A stretch of 64,000 nt of DNA from Prochlorococcus sp. AG-418-K17 (GTDB lineage Bacteria; Cyanobacteriota; Cyanobacteriia; PCC-6307; Cyanobiaceae). The stretch spans positions 124,001-188,000 of the forward strand of contig QCMD01000001.1 of the NCBI GenBank assembly GCA_003214055.1. Direction: 5' to 3'. This document shows positions 1 to 9,469 of the stretch, piece after piece; the first letter of the stretch is position 1; the number at the start of each line of letters is the position of its first letter. Under the pieces are notes generated by a model, which was not told where the DNA came from, made no database searches, and saw only the letters and a list, made by a program, of their open reading frames with translations. Both the position numbers and the translations under genes were made by a program.

Positions 1-1
1 A

Positions 2-1018
2 TATTTATCATCTCTAAAAATAGCAATAATATTAATAAGCCATGATAGATATTTTTTAGACAAATTATGTAAAAAAATTATTTTTATAGAAAAGGGAGTG
101 TCTTCCACTTATAACGGTAATTATTCTTCTTTTATTGAACAGAAATCTTTAAATGAAGAATCTCAGAATAAAGCATATCAGCATCAGCAAAAAGAGATTG
201 AAATACAAAAGAGATATATAGATAGATTTAGAGCTAGTGCAACAAGAAGTACTCAAGCTAAAAGCCGAGAAAAACAGTTAAATAGAATTTCAAAAATTGA
301 TGCACCAATGGCTAAATCAGAAAGTCCTACTTTTCATTTTCCAGAATGTCCTCGGTCAGGAAAATCAGTTTTAAATATAAAAAATCTATCGCATAGTTTT
401 GAGGATAGAATACTTTTATTGGATGTTAATTTAAAAGTATCTGCAGGAGAAAAAATAGCTATCTTAGGACCTAATGGATCTGGCAAATCAACATTACTTA
501 AATTAATAATGAACAAAATAGATCCTGAGATTGGGATGATTGAATTAGGGAAACATAATATAATTACAAGTTACTACGAGCAAAATCAGTCAGAGGCACT
601 TGCTCTTGATAAAAAGGTTATTGATTTAATTTTCGATAAAGCTCCTGATTGGCCTCAAAAAAAAGTAAGAACATTTTTAGGAGGATTTGGCTTTAAAAAT
701 GATGCGGTTTTTAAATATGTAAAACAACTTAGTGGTGGAGAAAAAGCAAAATTAGCGTTGGCGCTAATCATTATGACTCCAAGTAATTTTTTGCTGTTGG
801 ATGAACCAACTAATCACCTGGATATTCAATCTAAAGAAAATTTAGAATTAGCAATAAATAACTATCAAGGTACAGTTTTTATTATTTCTCATGATCGATA
901 CTTTATATCTAAAGTTGCAAATAAAGTTTTAGAAATTCAAGATTCTCAAATCTTATCTTATGATGGCGGTTATGAATATTTTTTAGAAAAGCAAAAATTA
1001 AAAAAAGTAAAAAAATAA
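2..1018 (+). CDS. ABC-F family ATPase, C-terminal part (5' end outside window)
   Basis: The reading frame is open from the first base of the window, so the track's GTG start at 98 is internal. The frame upstream reads ISHDRYFLD, the H-loop of a first ABC domain. A linker rich in Lys, Arg and Gln follows. A complete second ABC domain then shows Walker A GPNGSGKST, signature LSGGEKAK, Walker B LLLDEPTNHLD and H-loop ISHDRYF. Two ABC domains with no membrane segment are typical of ABC-F proteins (Uup/EttA type), which act on ribosomes rather than in transport. Only about 338 residues are visible. Which ABC-F subgroup it belongs to cannot be decided from this half. Confidence 0.93.
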   Translation, partial: YLSSLKIAIILISHDRYFLDKLCKKIIFIEKGVSSTYNGNYSSFIEQKSLNEESQNKAYQHQQKEIEIQKRYIDRFRASATRSTQAKSREKQLNRISKIDAPMAKSESPTFHFPECPRSGKSVLNIKNLSHSFEDRILLLDVNLKVSAGEKIAILGPNGSGKSTLLKLIMNKIDPEIGMIELGKHNIITSYYEQNQSEALALDKKVIDLIFDKAPDWPQKKVRTFLGGFGFKNDAVFKYVKQLSGGEKAKLALALIIMTPSNFLLLDEPTNHLDIQSKENLELAINNYQGTVFIISHDRYFISKVANKVLEIQDSQILSYDGGYEYFLEKQKLKKVKK

Positions 1019-1103
1019 TAATTGGAAAAATATATACAACGTAATTATTTCTTTCCTTTTTAGAAAACTTTACATTTCTCTAGGCAAGATCACTTATTTA
1101 CCT

Positions 1104-1118
1104 TTACACATTGTGTAA
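1104..1118. promoter_or_regulatory. 15-bp perfect palindrome, possible operator
   Basis: TTACACATTGTGTAA has 7-bp perfect arms around one central T. It lies about 48 bp upstream of the small Cys-rich ORF at 1166, in the position expected of a promoter or operator. It does not fit the NtcA pattern GTA-N8-TAC. The regulator is unknown. Confidence 0.4.
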
Positions 1119-1165
1119 GATTTGTTTAATCTGTAAAAACACAAATAAATTAATAAAGGCTGCAA

Positions 1166-1309
1166 ATGAAGAAAAGTGATTTTCAGGAAAATAATTTTCA
1201 ACTCTTTGATCCTGTTGATAGTTATTTTGAATGTATTTCAAGTTGCGATATTACAGATGGAAAATGTGTATCTAAGTGTGTCGAAATACTTAAAGATATT
1301 GAAGATTAA
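1166..1309 (+). CDS. Small four-cysteine protein (47 aa), function unknown
   Basis: This ORF is too short for the ORF track. ATG at 1166 opens 47 codons ending in TAA. The product begins MKKSDFQENN and has four cysteines spaced C-x3-C-x6-C-x3-C in its second half. That spacing suggests a paired helical hairpin (CX3C-like) or metal binding rather than a random frame. It has no signal peptide and is acidic. It stands alone between the ABC-F gene and the convergent htrA, with a palindrome upstream. I do not recognise a family. The even cysteine spacing and clean boundaries support a real gene. Confidence 0.6.
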   Translation: MKKSDFQENNFQLFDPVDSYFECISSCDITDGKCVSKCVEILKDIED

Positions 1310-1313
1310 AAAT

Positions 1314-2465
1314 TTATCTTTCTGATAAATTTGTTATGTCAGTAGGTTTAACTTTTAATCTGATGAGTTTATTGCCTCTTTTTAAAGATAAACTTATTGC
1401 TTTTTGAATACCATTTTTGTTGATTGCATTTATAACATCAGAAGATTTGTTTATGTAATCTTTACCAACTTTAAGAATGACATCATTTACCTTAATTCCA
1501 CTTTTATCAGCTGGACTATTAGGAATTACATAACCCACTTTGACGATATTTTTATCAGATTCAAATGCACTTCCGTCTATTAGGCTTATTCCAATCATAG
1601 GGTGTATAACTTTCCCATTATTTATTAATTGATTTGCAATTTCTTTTGCTTTGTTAATAGGAATTGCAAAACTTAAACCTGCACCAGGTCCAGATCTGAT
1701 AAGAGTATTAATACCGATGACTTCTCCACTACTATTTAAAAGTGGACCGCCTGAATTTCCTGGGTTAATGGCTGCATCGGTTTGAATGAGATTTAGCTTC
1801 TTGTCATATATTCCTAATTGATTAACATTTCTATTTAGATTACTTATTATTCCTAGAGTAACTGTATTTTCAAGACCAAAAGGATTACCAACAGCAATTG
1901 CCCAATCACCGACTTTAATTTTTGAAGAATCCCCTAAGGTTGCTTTTGGCCATGGTCCTTTCCCTTCAAGTTTGAGAATAGCAAGATCGGTAAAGAAGTC
2001 TTGTCCAACAAGTTTGGCGGATAATTTTTTACCATTGGTTAAACCAACAATCATTTTGTCTGATCCATTAACAACGTGAGCATTGGTCATGACGAGACCG
2101 TCTGCAAATATAAAACCACTTCCTTGGCTTTGTTCTATTTTTGGTAGATTTTCGTATGGCAATTGTAAGCCAAGTAATCTCTCAAGATATGGGTCTAAAA
2201 TAATATTTGGATTTCTTGAAAAGCCTCTTTTTTTTATGTATTTCTCAGTTTCAATTGTAACGACAGAATTACCTGTCTTTTCTACGGCGCTTGTGATGAA
2301 TGATTTTTCTGAAAATAATAAGTTTTTAAAATAATTTGGATTATTTATAGGCTGAGATAAGATATTTGAACAACTTATAGTACCAAATGTTAAAATTGAA
2401 GCTATTAAGAAATTTTTTCCAAAATATTTATGTAATTTGGATTTTTTGGTAGCTCTCTTCAACAT
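1314..2465 (-). CDS. HtrA/Deg-type serine protease with one PDZ domain
   Basis: This is a trypsin-like periplasmic or lumenal quality-control protease. The catalytic triad is visible as His in TNAHVV, Asp in FTDLAILKLEG and Ser in NPGNSGGPLL. A C-terminal PDZ domain follows (GYVIPNSPADKSGIKVNDVI). I prefer the internal ATG at 2465 (MLKRATKKSK) to the track start at 2522. It places a basic N-region directly before a hydrophobic stretch ending in GTISC, a signal peptide or weak lipobox. The 19 extra upstream residues look untypical. Cyanobacterial Deg proteases of about 380 residues have this layout. It converges on the small ORF at 1166. The paralogue (HhoA/HhoB/HtrA) cannot be told from sequence alone. 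Confidence 0.92.
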   Translation of the reverse strand: MLKRATKKSKLHKYFGKNFLIASILTFGTISCSNILSQPINNPNYFKNLLFSEKSFITSAVEKTGNSVVTIETEKYIKKRGFSRNPNIILDPYLERLLGLQLPYENLPKIEQSQGSGFIFADGLVMTNAHVVNGSDKMIVGLTNGKKLSAKLVGQDFFTDLAILKLEGKGPWPKATLGDSSKIKVGDWAIAVGNPFGLENTVTLGIISNLNRNVNQLGIYDKKLNLIQTDAAINPGNSGGPLLNSSGEVIGINTLIRSGPGAGLSFAIPINKAKEIANQLINNGKVIHPMIGISLIDGSAFESDKNIVKVGYVIPNSPADKSGIKVNDVILKVGKDYINKSSDVINAINKNGIQKAISLSLKRGNKLIRLKVKPTDITNLSER

Positions 2466-2611
2466 AAATTTAATATGTTCTCGTACTTTATAATAACTGT
2501 TGAAAAAAAAATTTTTGTTCAAAATTAACTAAGATTTTTTTTACTAAAAAGGTTAAATTTAATTTTTTCGGGCTATTATAGAATTCAATATCAAAAACAT
2601 TTATAAATTTA

Positions 2612-2854
2612 ATGACGCTTTTATTTCCAATTATTTATTCTGCAGCACTTACTTATTTAGTTTGGAAGGCTTTTAAAGTTATGTCAAATGGATGGAGCAT
2701 CTCTGGTGATCAAAAAAAAATTCTTAATGATAGAAATTTTAAGCAAAAAAAATATACTATTCACCCAGAACTGCTTGATAAATCAGGAAACATAACAGAT
2801 GAGGAACTACTTACGGTAAGATTTTCTAATGATAATGATTCAACTATTGAATGA
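2612..2854 (+). CDS. DUF2973-type small membrane protein
   Basis: This 80-residue protein has one N-terminal transmembrane helix (about residues 3-22) and a soluble tail. The tail carries HPELLDKSGNITDEELLTVRF, which resembles the HPE-L-D-x-G-x-(L/I)-T-DE-x-LL pattern I associate with the cyanobacterial family DUF2973. Its function is unknown. It is divergent from htrA and followed after about 50 bp by another conserved hypothetical gene on the same strand. Confidence 0.65.
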   Translation: MTLLFPIIYSAALTYLVWKAFKVMSNGWSISGDQKKILNDRNFKQKKYTIHPELLDKSGNITDEELLTVRFSNDNDSTIE

Positions 2855-2904
2855 AAGTCATGACAATAGATTAATTAAGAACACTTTATTAAAAGGGATT
2901 TAAA

Positions 2905-3288
2905 TTGGAATTAAGAACTAAGATTGTAAATGCAGTAATAAGATCTCTGAAACTGCCTCCTAGATTTCGTCTAAAAATGGTTAAACAAGATCCTGTAAGG
3001 CTTGAGCTTAGTCTTACACCTTCTTATGGTAAAAATCCAATTCTTGTTGGTTTAGTTGAGTCTTTAGATTTAGTCGCAAGAAGAGATAGGGAGGGCAGAA
3101 TTCCTAAAGACCTTCAGGGCACTTGGGATTGGACTGTACGACATGGAAAAGTTAGTACAGGTGGATGGAATCCTATGCTTAAAGAAGCTTTGCAAACTAT
3201 GTTTGAGACAGGATTGCCAGGGATTATTTATGAAGAACTAACTGGTGAAGAATATAAACCTGTCGATGGTTTGAAACACATCAAATAA
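2905..3288 (+). CDS. Conserved hypothetical protein (127 aa)
   Basis: The start is TTG at 2905, after TTAAAAGGGATTTAAA with only weak Shine-Dalgarno complementarity. The protein is basic at its N-terminus (LPPRFRLKMVKQDPVRLEL), soluble, and has a Trp-containing centre (GTWDWTVRHGKVSTGGWNP). I do not recognise a characterised family. The regular composition and its place between a DUF2973 gene and an HLIP gene suggest a picocyanobacterial core gene. It could be co-transcribed with the gene before it. Confidence 0.72.
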   Translation: MELRTKIVNAVIRSLKLPPRFRLKMVKQDPVRLELSLTPSYGKNPILVGLVESLDLVARRDREGRIPKDLQGTWDWTVRHGKVSTGGWNPMLKEALQTMFETGLPGIIYEELTGEEYKPVDGLKHIK

Positions 3289-3357
3289 TAAAGTGATTAT
3301 TTGTCCTAAATATCGCCAGGAACAGTTAAAATAAATTAGAGTGAATAATAATCAAAC

Positions 3358-3504
3358 ATGAACTATGAAAATCAGCCGAGGTTTGGATTTGTAAACTTTG
3401 CAGAAACTTGGAATGGTCGCATGGCAATGATGGGAATATTAATAGGCTTGGGAACCGAATTAATCACTGGACAGAGTATTCTTAGGCAAATTGGAATTGG
3501 TTGA
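3358..3504 (+). CDS. High-light-inducible protein (HLIP), single helix
   Basis: This gene is missing from the ORF track because it is only 48 residues. ATG at 3358 leads to an NFAETWNGRMAMMG segment. This is the chlorophyll-binding helix motif E-x2-N-G-R-x-A-M-M-G shared by HLIPs and light-harvesting antenna proteins. The hydrophobic helix ends in LIGLGTELITGQ. HLIPs bind chlorophyll and carotenoid and protect photosystem assembly under excess light. They are multi-copy in high-light Prochlorococcus. It is expected in the thylakoid membrane. Confidence 0.93.
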   Translation: MNYENQPRFGFVNFAETWNGRMAMMGILIGLGTELITGQSILRQIGIG

Positions 3505-3532
3505 ATTTTAAATAATCACATTGATTTACGAA

Positions 3533-3877
3533 TTAATTCACTTCTTCAGCTTGTACGTCAATAGTGCTTTCGCCAGGATTATTAATTAAATTATTTCCAT
3601 TGTTTTTTTGTGATTCGAATTCACTTCCGCAATTTATACAAGTATTATCAGCACTTATTGAAATCGATCCACATTTAGTGCAAGTTTTAATTTTAGATTT
3701 AAATGAATTAATACCAAAAAATAAAATTAGTATTATGAGTATTGGTATAAGGAATACTAGTAATAGAATATTCCCTAAAAAACTAATTAAAAATTTAAAA
3801 CCAAATAAGGTTGAAATCATTAAAAAAATTAGAGAATAAGTTAGTAAATTTTTATTTGATAATAGAAAAGCATTCAT
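3533..3877 (-). CDS. Small membrane protein with C-terminal zinc ribbon
   Basis: The protein has two hydrophobic helices (about residues 12-30 and 36-55). A C4 zinc ribbon follows (CTKCG and CINCG, about 13 residues apart) and then an acidic Asn-rich tail. The function is unknown. The zinc ribbon faces the side of the C-terminus. It starts 7 bp from the stop of the BrkB-family gene on the same strand, so the two are probably co-transcribed. A plus-strand ORF in the same place is a shadow. Confidence 0.7.
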   Translation of the reverse strand: MNAFLLSNKNLLTYSLIFLMISTLFGFKFLISFLGNILLLVFLIPILIILILFFGINSFKSKIKTCTKCGSISISADNTCINCGSEFESQKNNGNNLINNPGESTIDVQAEEVN

Positions 3878-3883
3878 AATGTT

Positions 3884-4813
3884 TTAAATTTTATTTCTTC
3901 TTCTATTTACTAAAGACATCCTAGCAATAACAACGCTCCAGCATTGTCCAAAATATAATATTACACCTAAAAGCCAAACCCATAAAGTTAAGACTAAAAA
4001 ACCGCCTATGAAGCCATACGCTTGGAACCTTACACCTAAAGAAAGAATACTTTTACTTACTGCAAGGTTAAGAGTAGTAAGTCCAATACCAATAAGTATT
4101 GAGCCTGGTATTAATGGTTTCAAAGGGACTCTTCTGCTTGGCAAAAGTGCTTGAAGTAATAATGCCATCAATGTAAAGCCTAGAAATGGTATTGCAAATT
4201 GTCCAACTTGTAATAAGGGTAATTTAAGAAATAAATCAGAAATTAAATTATTTGAATTTGTTATATTTTCCAAAACTGTACTTGGAATCATTCTTAAGTT
4301 TGCACTTATTTGATCAAGTACCATTAAGAAACCTATAAAAAAAACTATTAAAAAAGCTTCAATTCTATTTCTAAGAAATTTAGATGCTTGTTCTTGCCAG
4401 GCTGGACTTACTTTCCTTGATGGTAGTTCATCTTCCCATAATCTATCAGAACCTCTTTGAAGAGATAAATAAGCATTGCCTGCTGTGAAAAGTAAAAACA
4501 TAGCTCCTAAAATACCAGCCCCAAAACCTTGATCAATTAACTTGAACAAAGTAGTTTCAACTAAATCAACTACTGAGGGAGGTAATATTTGTGCTGCGAC
4601 TGATATGATTTTTTCATCTAAGCCTTCTTGTTTTCCTAGTAACCAAGAAGCCACTGAGAGTGAGATTAATAGTATAGGAAAAAATGATTGCAAGGTATAG
4701 TAGGCGAAAGCAGCACTTAAATCAATACAATCTGATTTACTCCATCTTTCACAAGCATTCCATAAACTCTTCAATATCCATGTAGAACTACGTTGCAAAT
4801 TAATTCTCTTCAA
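3884..4813 (-). CDS. YihY/BrkB-family integral membrane protein
   Basis: The sequence shows several long hydrophobic helices and the family hallmarks AFAYYTLQSFFPILLISLS near the N-terminus and FGQCWSVVIAR near the C-terminus. This family was once mis-named RNase BN; members are polytopic inner-membrane proteins of uncertain role. At 309 residues the length is normal. It is followed at 7 bp by the zinc-ribbon membrane protein. Confidence 0.88.
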   Translation of the reverse strand: MKRINLQRSSTWILKSLWNACERWSKSDCIDLSAAFAYYTLQSFFPILLISLSVASWLLGKQEGLDEKIISVAAQILPPSVVDLVETTLFKLIDQGFGAGILGAMFLLFTAGNAYLSLQRGSDRLWEDELPSRKVSPAWQEQASKFLRNRIEAFLIVFFIGFLMVLDQISANLRMIPSTVLENITNSNNLISDLFLKLPLLQVGQFAIPFLGFTLMALLLQALLPSRRVPLKPLIPGSILIGIGLTTLNLAVSKSILSLGVRFQAYGFIGGFLVLTLWVWLLGVILYFGQCWSVVIARMSLVNRRRNKI

Positions 4814-4886
4814 ACATTTTACTTATAACTTTTTTATTGTATCTAATTGAGATTTTTTTCAAGTACATATCTTTTTTTGGAAGCAA

Positions 4887-5687
4887 CTATTTTTCTAGTA
4901 ATAAGTTACCCCATGGTCTTAATATTTTAATTTTTTCTGAAGTTCTTCCTGTTACTAGTGGAAAATTTACTTCACTAAGATCTTGACCTGAAACTAAATT
5001 TAATGGATTTGTTCCCAACCATTCAATAGGGCAATTAAGTTCTTCGAGTAAAAGCCAAGCTGCTGCTATATCCCATATCTTTGGTGTCGATTCTATTGCC
5101 CCAAAAGTTTGCCCCATTGCAACACTTATTAAATTTAAACTTGATACTCCAAGAAGTCTTATTTTTCCAGGAAATATTGAATTTGGTTTTTTTTGTAGGA
5201 TCTTAATAGATCTACTACATAAAGAAACACATTCACTTTGTTGATTTTTTTTATTTAGGTTAATTTTTTTGTCATTTATCCAAACGCCTTTACCTTTAAT
5301 AGATATAAATTTTTTATTTAATGTGGGGATTATTAAAAAAGATGATTGAGGCTTACCCTCTACGAATCTTGCAACTGATATCGACCAATATGGAATACCA
5401 GCTGCAAAATTTGTTGTCCCATCTAGGGGGTCTACTATCCAATAAGCTTTTGTTTGGGGAATAGATTTTCCACCTTCTTCACTAAGCACCCCCTCATTAG
5501 GGGCTATCGAGGATATACCTTCTACTATTGTTTTGTCGCTCCATAAATCACAACTTGTTATTAAAGATCCGTCTGCTTTATTACTAGCGCTTATATTACC
5601 AAAGTCCTTTAGTTGTCTTTGACTAACAGTTTCAAAAAGAGAATTCAAATCTTCTAGTTGTTTTTTAGTTAAATTTGTTTGAGTCAT
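4887..5687 (-). CDS. Inositol-monophosphatase family phosphatase
   Basis: This Mg2+-dependent phosphatase carries the signature motifs LSEEGG, WIVDPLDGTTNFAAG and WDIAAAWLLLEE, which supply the metal ligands. At 266 residues it is typical of SuhB-like enzymes. The substrate could be inositol-1-phosphate, a related sugar phosphate or 3'-phosphoadenosine phosphate; the motifs do not separate these. Its start overlaps the end of the tolC-like gene by 4 bp, indicating one transcript. Confidence 0.9.
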   Translation of the reverse strand: MTQTNLTKKQLEDLNSLFETVSQRQLKDFGNISASNKADGSLITSCDLWSDKTIVEGISSIAPNEGVLSEEGGKSIPQTKAYWIVDPLDGTTNFAAGIPYWSISVARFVEGKPQSSFLIIPTLNKKFISIKGKGVWINDKKINLNKKNQQSECVSLCSRSIKILQKKPNSIFPGKIRLLGVSSLNLISVAMGQTFGAIESTPKIWDIAAAWLLLEELNCPIEWLGTNPLNLVSGQDLSEVNFPLVTGRTSEKIKILRPWGNLLLEK

Positions 5688-7114
5688 TTTGGAATATTAC
5701 AAATTGCTTTTTTATCGATTTTACTAATTTCATTTTTTATACAACCATCGCTTATTTCAAGAAAAGTTAATCTTTCTAATTCTTCTAAATTTAAATTGTA
5801 ATTATAAATAGCATTAACATATTTTGATTTTGCATTACTTAATTCTTTTTGTCTAACCAAGACGTCTTTTAGAGTTGAAATCCCAATATCGTACCTTAAT
5901 CTAGAGAGCCTTAATGACTCTTTTGTTGATGATATTTCTTTAATAGAGGAAAGGATTTTTTCTTCATTTAATTTTAGATTTAAATAGGATGTACTAATAT
6001 TTTTTTTTAAAAGATTTTTAAGATTTTTATAGGAGTAATCTTCAGATAATGCTTGTGCCATATTTGCTTTGTAGGAATTTTTGTTTTGACCACCGTCAAA
6101 AATATTCCATGAAAAATTCAAACTTATTGAGTTTGTATATGTCGATCCAAATTCTGTAGGATCTAAATTTGCGGCAATGGAATCACCTTTTGAAAATGTG
6201 CTTGAGAAAGTATTACTGATGTAAATAATTGGTTTATTTGCATTTAAAAAACTTTTTGCTTGATTTTCATTAATCGATTTTTGAAGTGAGATGTTTTTTA
6301 AAGAAAGATTTTTTGTTAAACCTTCATTGATATTTCTATATAAATCATGATTCCAGAAACCTATTATTTTTTGGTCTTGAGCTACTTCAATATCATCTTT
6401 AATATTTAGTATTTCTTTTAGTGCTATTTTGTTAATTTTATGTTCAATCTTTTTTTCGATAAGTGCTTGCTTATCTCTTGATAATTGAGCATCAGCTTCA
6501 ATAACTTCAAATTTTGTCCCAATACCTGCTTGAAATTTTGATTGTGCATCATTTAAGCTCGTATTTGATAATTCAAGGGCAAATTTTTTATTTTCGATAT
6601 CTTGATATGATTTTTTGAATTTGTGATATCTATTTTTAGCTTCCTGAATTAAATCTTTCCTTTTAATATCGTAGTTATTTTTCGCTATTCTGTAAGAATC
6701 TCGAGCTACTTTTATTTCTGATGCTCTTAATGGTTCAATTACATCCCATCTTATGAGGATGGAAGGGTTCGCTGAAAATTGAGAGGTCTCAGTAGTTGGA
6801 GTATTGCTATTGTGTGTTTTTCCAGCAACATACTTTGGTAATCCGTTTGCTTGCAAATCTATCGATGGATATCTTTTAGCGATTTTGCTAGAGAGATTAA
6901 AACTAGAAGAATTCACAACTTCATTTAGTGATTTAATTTCATGATTATTTAAAATCAGGTTGTTTATATCCTTGTAGCTAATTGCATATTTTTCTTTTTT
7001 TTCTTCTATCACTTCATTTATATAGTTTTCTGTTTGGCTTAATGTTGATTTTTGAGAAGTTATAAATAAACTTACTGGTAAAAATAAAATTAAATTTATT
7101 ATTTTTCTAAACAT
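5684..7114 (-). CDS. TolC-family outer-membrane efflux protein
   Basis: The protein has a signal peptide (MFRKIINLILFLPVSLFITS) and two homologous halves of long alpha-helical coiled coil separated by beta segments. An example is the GIGTKFEVIEADAQLSRDKQ type segment and its later counterpart RYDIGISTLKDVLVRQKEL. This internal duplication is the hallmark of TolC trimers that form the outer-membrane exit duct of type I secretion and efflux pumps. At 476 residues the length is normal. It overlaps the DUF512 gene upstream and the phosphatase gene downstream, so the three genes look like one operon. Confidence 0.9.
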   Translation of the reverse strand: MFRKIINLILFLPVSLFITSQKSTLSQTENYINEVIEEKKEKYAISYKDINNLILNNHEIKSLNEVVNSSSFNLSSKIAKRYPSIDLQANGLPKYVAGKTHNSNTPTTETSQFSANPSILIRWDVIEPLRASEIKVARDSYRIAKNNYDIKRKDLIQEAKNRYHKFKKSYQDIENKKFALELSNTSLNDAQSKFQAGIGTKFEVIEADAQLSRDKQALIEKKIEHKINKIALKEILNIKDDIEVAQDQKIIGFWNHDLYRNINEGLTKNLSLKNISLQKSINENQAKSFLNANKPIIYISNTFSSTFSKGDSIAANLDPTEFGSTYTNSISLNFSWNIFDGGQNKNSYKANMAQALSEDYSYKNLKNLLKKNISTSYLNLKLNEEKILSSIKEISSTKESLRLSRLRYDIGISTLKDVLVRQKELSNAKSKYVNAIYNYNLNLEELERLTFLEISDGCIKNEISKIDKKAICNIPK

Positions 7115-8520
7115 AATCTAGAGCTTCTTTTACTATTAGATATTCCAATTAGATTATTAATAATATCATCTGCATCATCAAGAACGTGAATTTTGGTGTT
7201 TAGTTTTTCTGCAACTTCATTTATATTTTTATCGTCCAAGAATAAATTAGTATTATGTTTTAACATCATTGATGGTATGAAAATACCCTCTCCTAGATCC
7301 TTATTTCTTAATCCGTATATTAAATCTTCTCCTGTTAATAGGCCTGTTACGATCTGTTCTTGTCCCCAATAAATACTTGGTAATCCATATAAATTAATTG
7401 TAAGTCCTTTAATATTGTTTAATTTTTTTACCGTTGGAATAAGAGCTTCATAAACTAATTTACCTACAATCCAACTTACTTGTCTTTTCTTTTTAACTTG
7501 TTTGGGAAGCAATTTGGTTTTTTCAGTTAGTACTTTCAGGAAGCTTCTTATTGAGCCTACACCGTTTGATTCTTGGGGCATATTTTCGTATGTTTTATAA
7601 TTAGGTAAGTTAATTCCAGCTATTAAGTACCATTCGTCAGAAAGCCAGCAAAATCGAGTCCCAATTTTTTTTTGAAAGTAAGATTGAATTTTTTCTACTT
7701 GTTTAATGGTTTTTAGTGCATAATTTTTATTTATTGGTTGCATATCATCATTTTCAGGTCTAAATTTTGTAAGACCTACTGGTACTATTGCGACAGATAA
7801 AACTGTTTTATATTCTTTTTTATGAAATTGAGCAAGTTCAAAAATTGATTGTTCTAGGATTTTCCCATCATTATTATTTGGGCATACAACAATTTGGGCA
7901 TGAATTTGTATAGAGTTTTCCTTAAACCATGAAATTTGATTAAGAATTTCACCTGCTTTTTTATTTTTTAATAGTTTTTCTCTTGTTTTTGGATCGGTAG
8001 CATGAACTGAAATAAAAAGTGGAGATAATTTTTGTATAGATATTCTTTCCCAGTCTTCTTTTTTTAAATTTGTAAGGGTTAGATATGAGCCATATAAAAA
8101 ACTTAATCTATAGTCATCATCTTTTATATAGAGGCTTTTTCTTTTGCCACTTGGTTGTTGATCTATAAAACAGAATGGACAACGGTTATTACATTGCATT
8201 ATTGAATCAAATAAAGCATCTTTAAAATTAATACCTAAATTGGTATCTTCATCTTTTTCAATACTTATATTGTGAATTTTTTTGTTTTTATCTAAAACGG
8301 AAATATCTAAAGTTTCATTACTAATAAGTATCTGATAATCGATTAAATCTCTTGGCTTTTTTCCATTTATGCTTAATATGCAATCACCTGATTCAAAACC
8401 AATATCCTGAGCAATTGAATTATTATCGACACTTTCGATTTCTGCAGGATTAATTTTACAGCTCACATTTGGAACCAAAGTATCTTCTGCATTTTCTTTG
8501 AAATTAATTTCTTGCCACAC
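7099..8520 (-). CDS. DUF512-family radical-SAM-like FeS protein with PDZ domain
   Basis: The N-terminal segment (about residues 30-70, FESGDCILSINGKKPRDLID) resembles a PDZ domain. A cysteine cluster CNNRCPFCFIDQ then matches the cyanobacterial FeS oxidoreductase family (DUF512/TIGR03279). The C-terminal part is the DUF512 domain (GIPLI-type VTGLLTGEDLIYGL). The start codon is GTG at 8520. The reaction is unknown, although the CxxxCxxC-type cluster predicts a 4Fe-4S centre and S-adenosylmethionine chemistry. It overlaps tolC by 16 bp. Confidence 0.88.
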   Translation of the reverse strand: MWQEINFKENAEDTLVPNVSCKINPAEIESVDNNSIAQDIGFESGDCILSINGKKPRDLIDYQILISNETLDISVLDKNKKIHNISIEKDEDTNLGINFKDALFDSIMQCNNRCPFCFIDQQPSGKRKSLYIKDDDYRLSFLYGSYLTLTNLKKEDWERISIQKLSPLFISVHATDPKTREKLLKNKKAGEILNQISWFKENSIQIHAQIVVCPNNNDGKILEQSIFELAQFHKKEYKTVLSVAIVPVGLTKFRPENDDMQPINKNYALKTIKQVEKIQSYFQKKIGTRFCWLSDEWYLIAGINLPNYKTYENMPQESNGVGSIRSFLKVLTEKTKLLPKQVKKKRQVSWIVGKLVYEALIPTVKKLNNIKGLTINLYGLPSIYWGQEQIVTGLLTGEDLIYGLRNKDLGEGIFIPSMMLKHNTNLFLDDKNINEVAEKLNTKIHVLDDADDIINNLIGISNSKRSSRLCLEK

Positions 8521-8701
8521 AATTAAATTCTAATCCTCTTTTATTATTCATTCTAAACTTACATATCAATCAAAGTGTATTAAATACTTTAAAAAACTTG
8601 TTACCATTATTAAATTGAAATCACTTGATTTATTAGAATGTATTATCCACATTTTTTTTTAACGCGAATTAAATTAGTTAAAAACACATAAAGTTAAGTT
8701 T

Positions 8702-9469
8702 TTGAAAGAGTTAATTACAAAAAATTTAAACGTGAAAGATAATTTCAAGCATCAATCTCATAGTGAACTTAATCTTCACAAAAGTAAGTTCTTATCAAAA
8801 CCAATTTCTTTAAGAATTTGGTCTTCGTTTTTTGTAATTTTGCCTATTTTTGTTCAAGCTCCTTGGGTAAGATTAGAACCTATTAGCGCGCTTTGTTTTA
8901 CTTTTGTAATTCTTTTCATAGCTTTTAATTTATCTAGAGATGAATTAAATAAATGGTTTGTTGTGGGTTCATTACTTTTAGGGGTATCTGGAAGTTGGCT
9001 AGGAGGTTGTTTATTTTGGGGATGGTTAAGTCCATATCCTATACTTCATATTCCAGTTGAGGCAGTTGTTTTACCATTAGCTTTAATAGGTACAGGTACA
9101 AAATGGAAAATTGGCTCAAGTTTTTATATCTCTTCTCTTTTCGGAACGGCAGTTACTGACATTTCAATATTTTTGACTGGAATAATGGATCAATGGAAAG
9201 AAGTGATTACAGCAGATTCGGGAACTGCGCCTTTAATTTTGCAAAGAACTTCTGAAAATCTTATTCACGTCAAATCTTTATCAATTATTTTTATTATTGG
9301 ATTGTTACTTTGGTTTTTTTCAAAAGAAATTTTTAATTTTGCCACTATAAACTCTATTAATGGGAAATCTCTTTTGGTCGCAACGTATGTAATACAAACA
9401 ACATTAATTGTTGATGCTATATTTATTTTTCTGGCATTCATTCAACCTACTCTTAGTGGATTGGTTTAA
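8702..9469 (+). CDS. DUF3120 membrane protein
   Basis: This polytopic protein has about six hydrophobic helices after a roughly 35-residue soluble head. It resembles the cyanobacterial family DUF3120, with the motif PIFVQAPWVRLEPISAL near the first helix and a second conserved stretch SWLGGCLFWGWLSPYP. The start is TTG at 8702. Its stop overlaps the nadB start by one base (TAATG), implying translational coupling. The function is unknown. Confidence 0.85.
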   Translation: MKELITKNLNVKDNFKHQSHSELNLHKSKFLSKPISLRIWSSFFVILPIFVQAPWVRLEPISALCFTFVILFIAFNLSRDELNKWFVVGSLLLGVSGSWLGGCLFWGWLSPYPILHIPVEAVVLPLALIGTGTKWKIGSSFYISSLFGTAVTDISIFLTGIMDQWKEVITADSGTAPLILQRTSENLIHVKSLSIIFIIGLLLWFFSKEIFNFATINSINGKSLLVATYVIQTTLIVDAIFIFLAFIQPTLSGLV

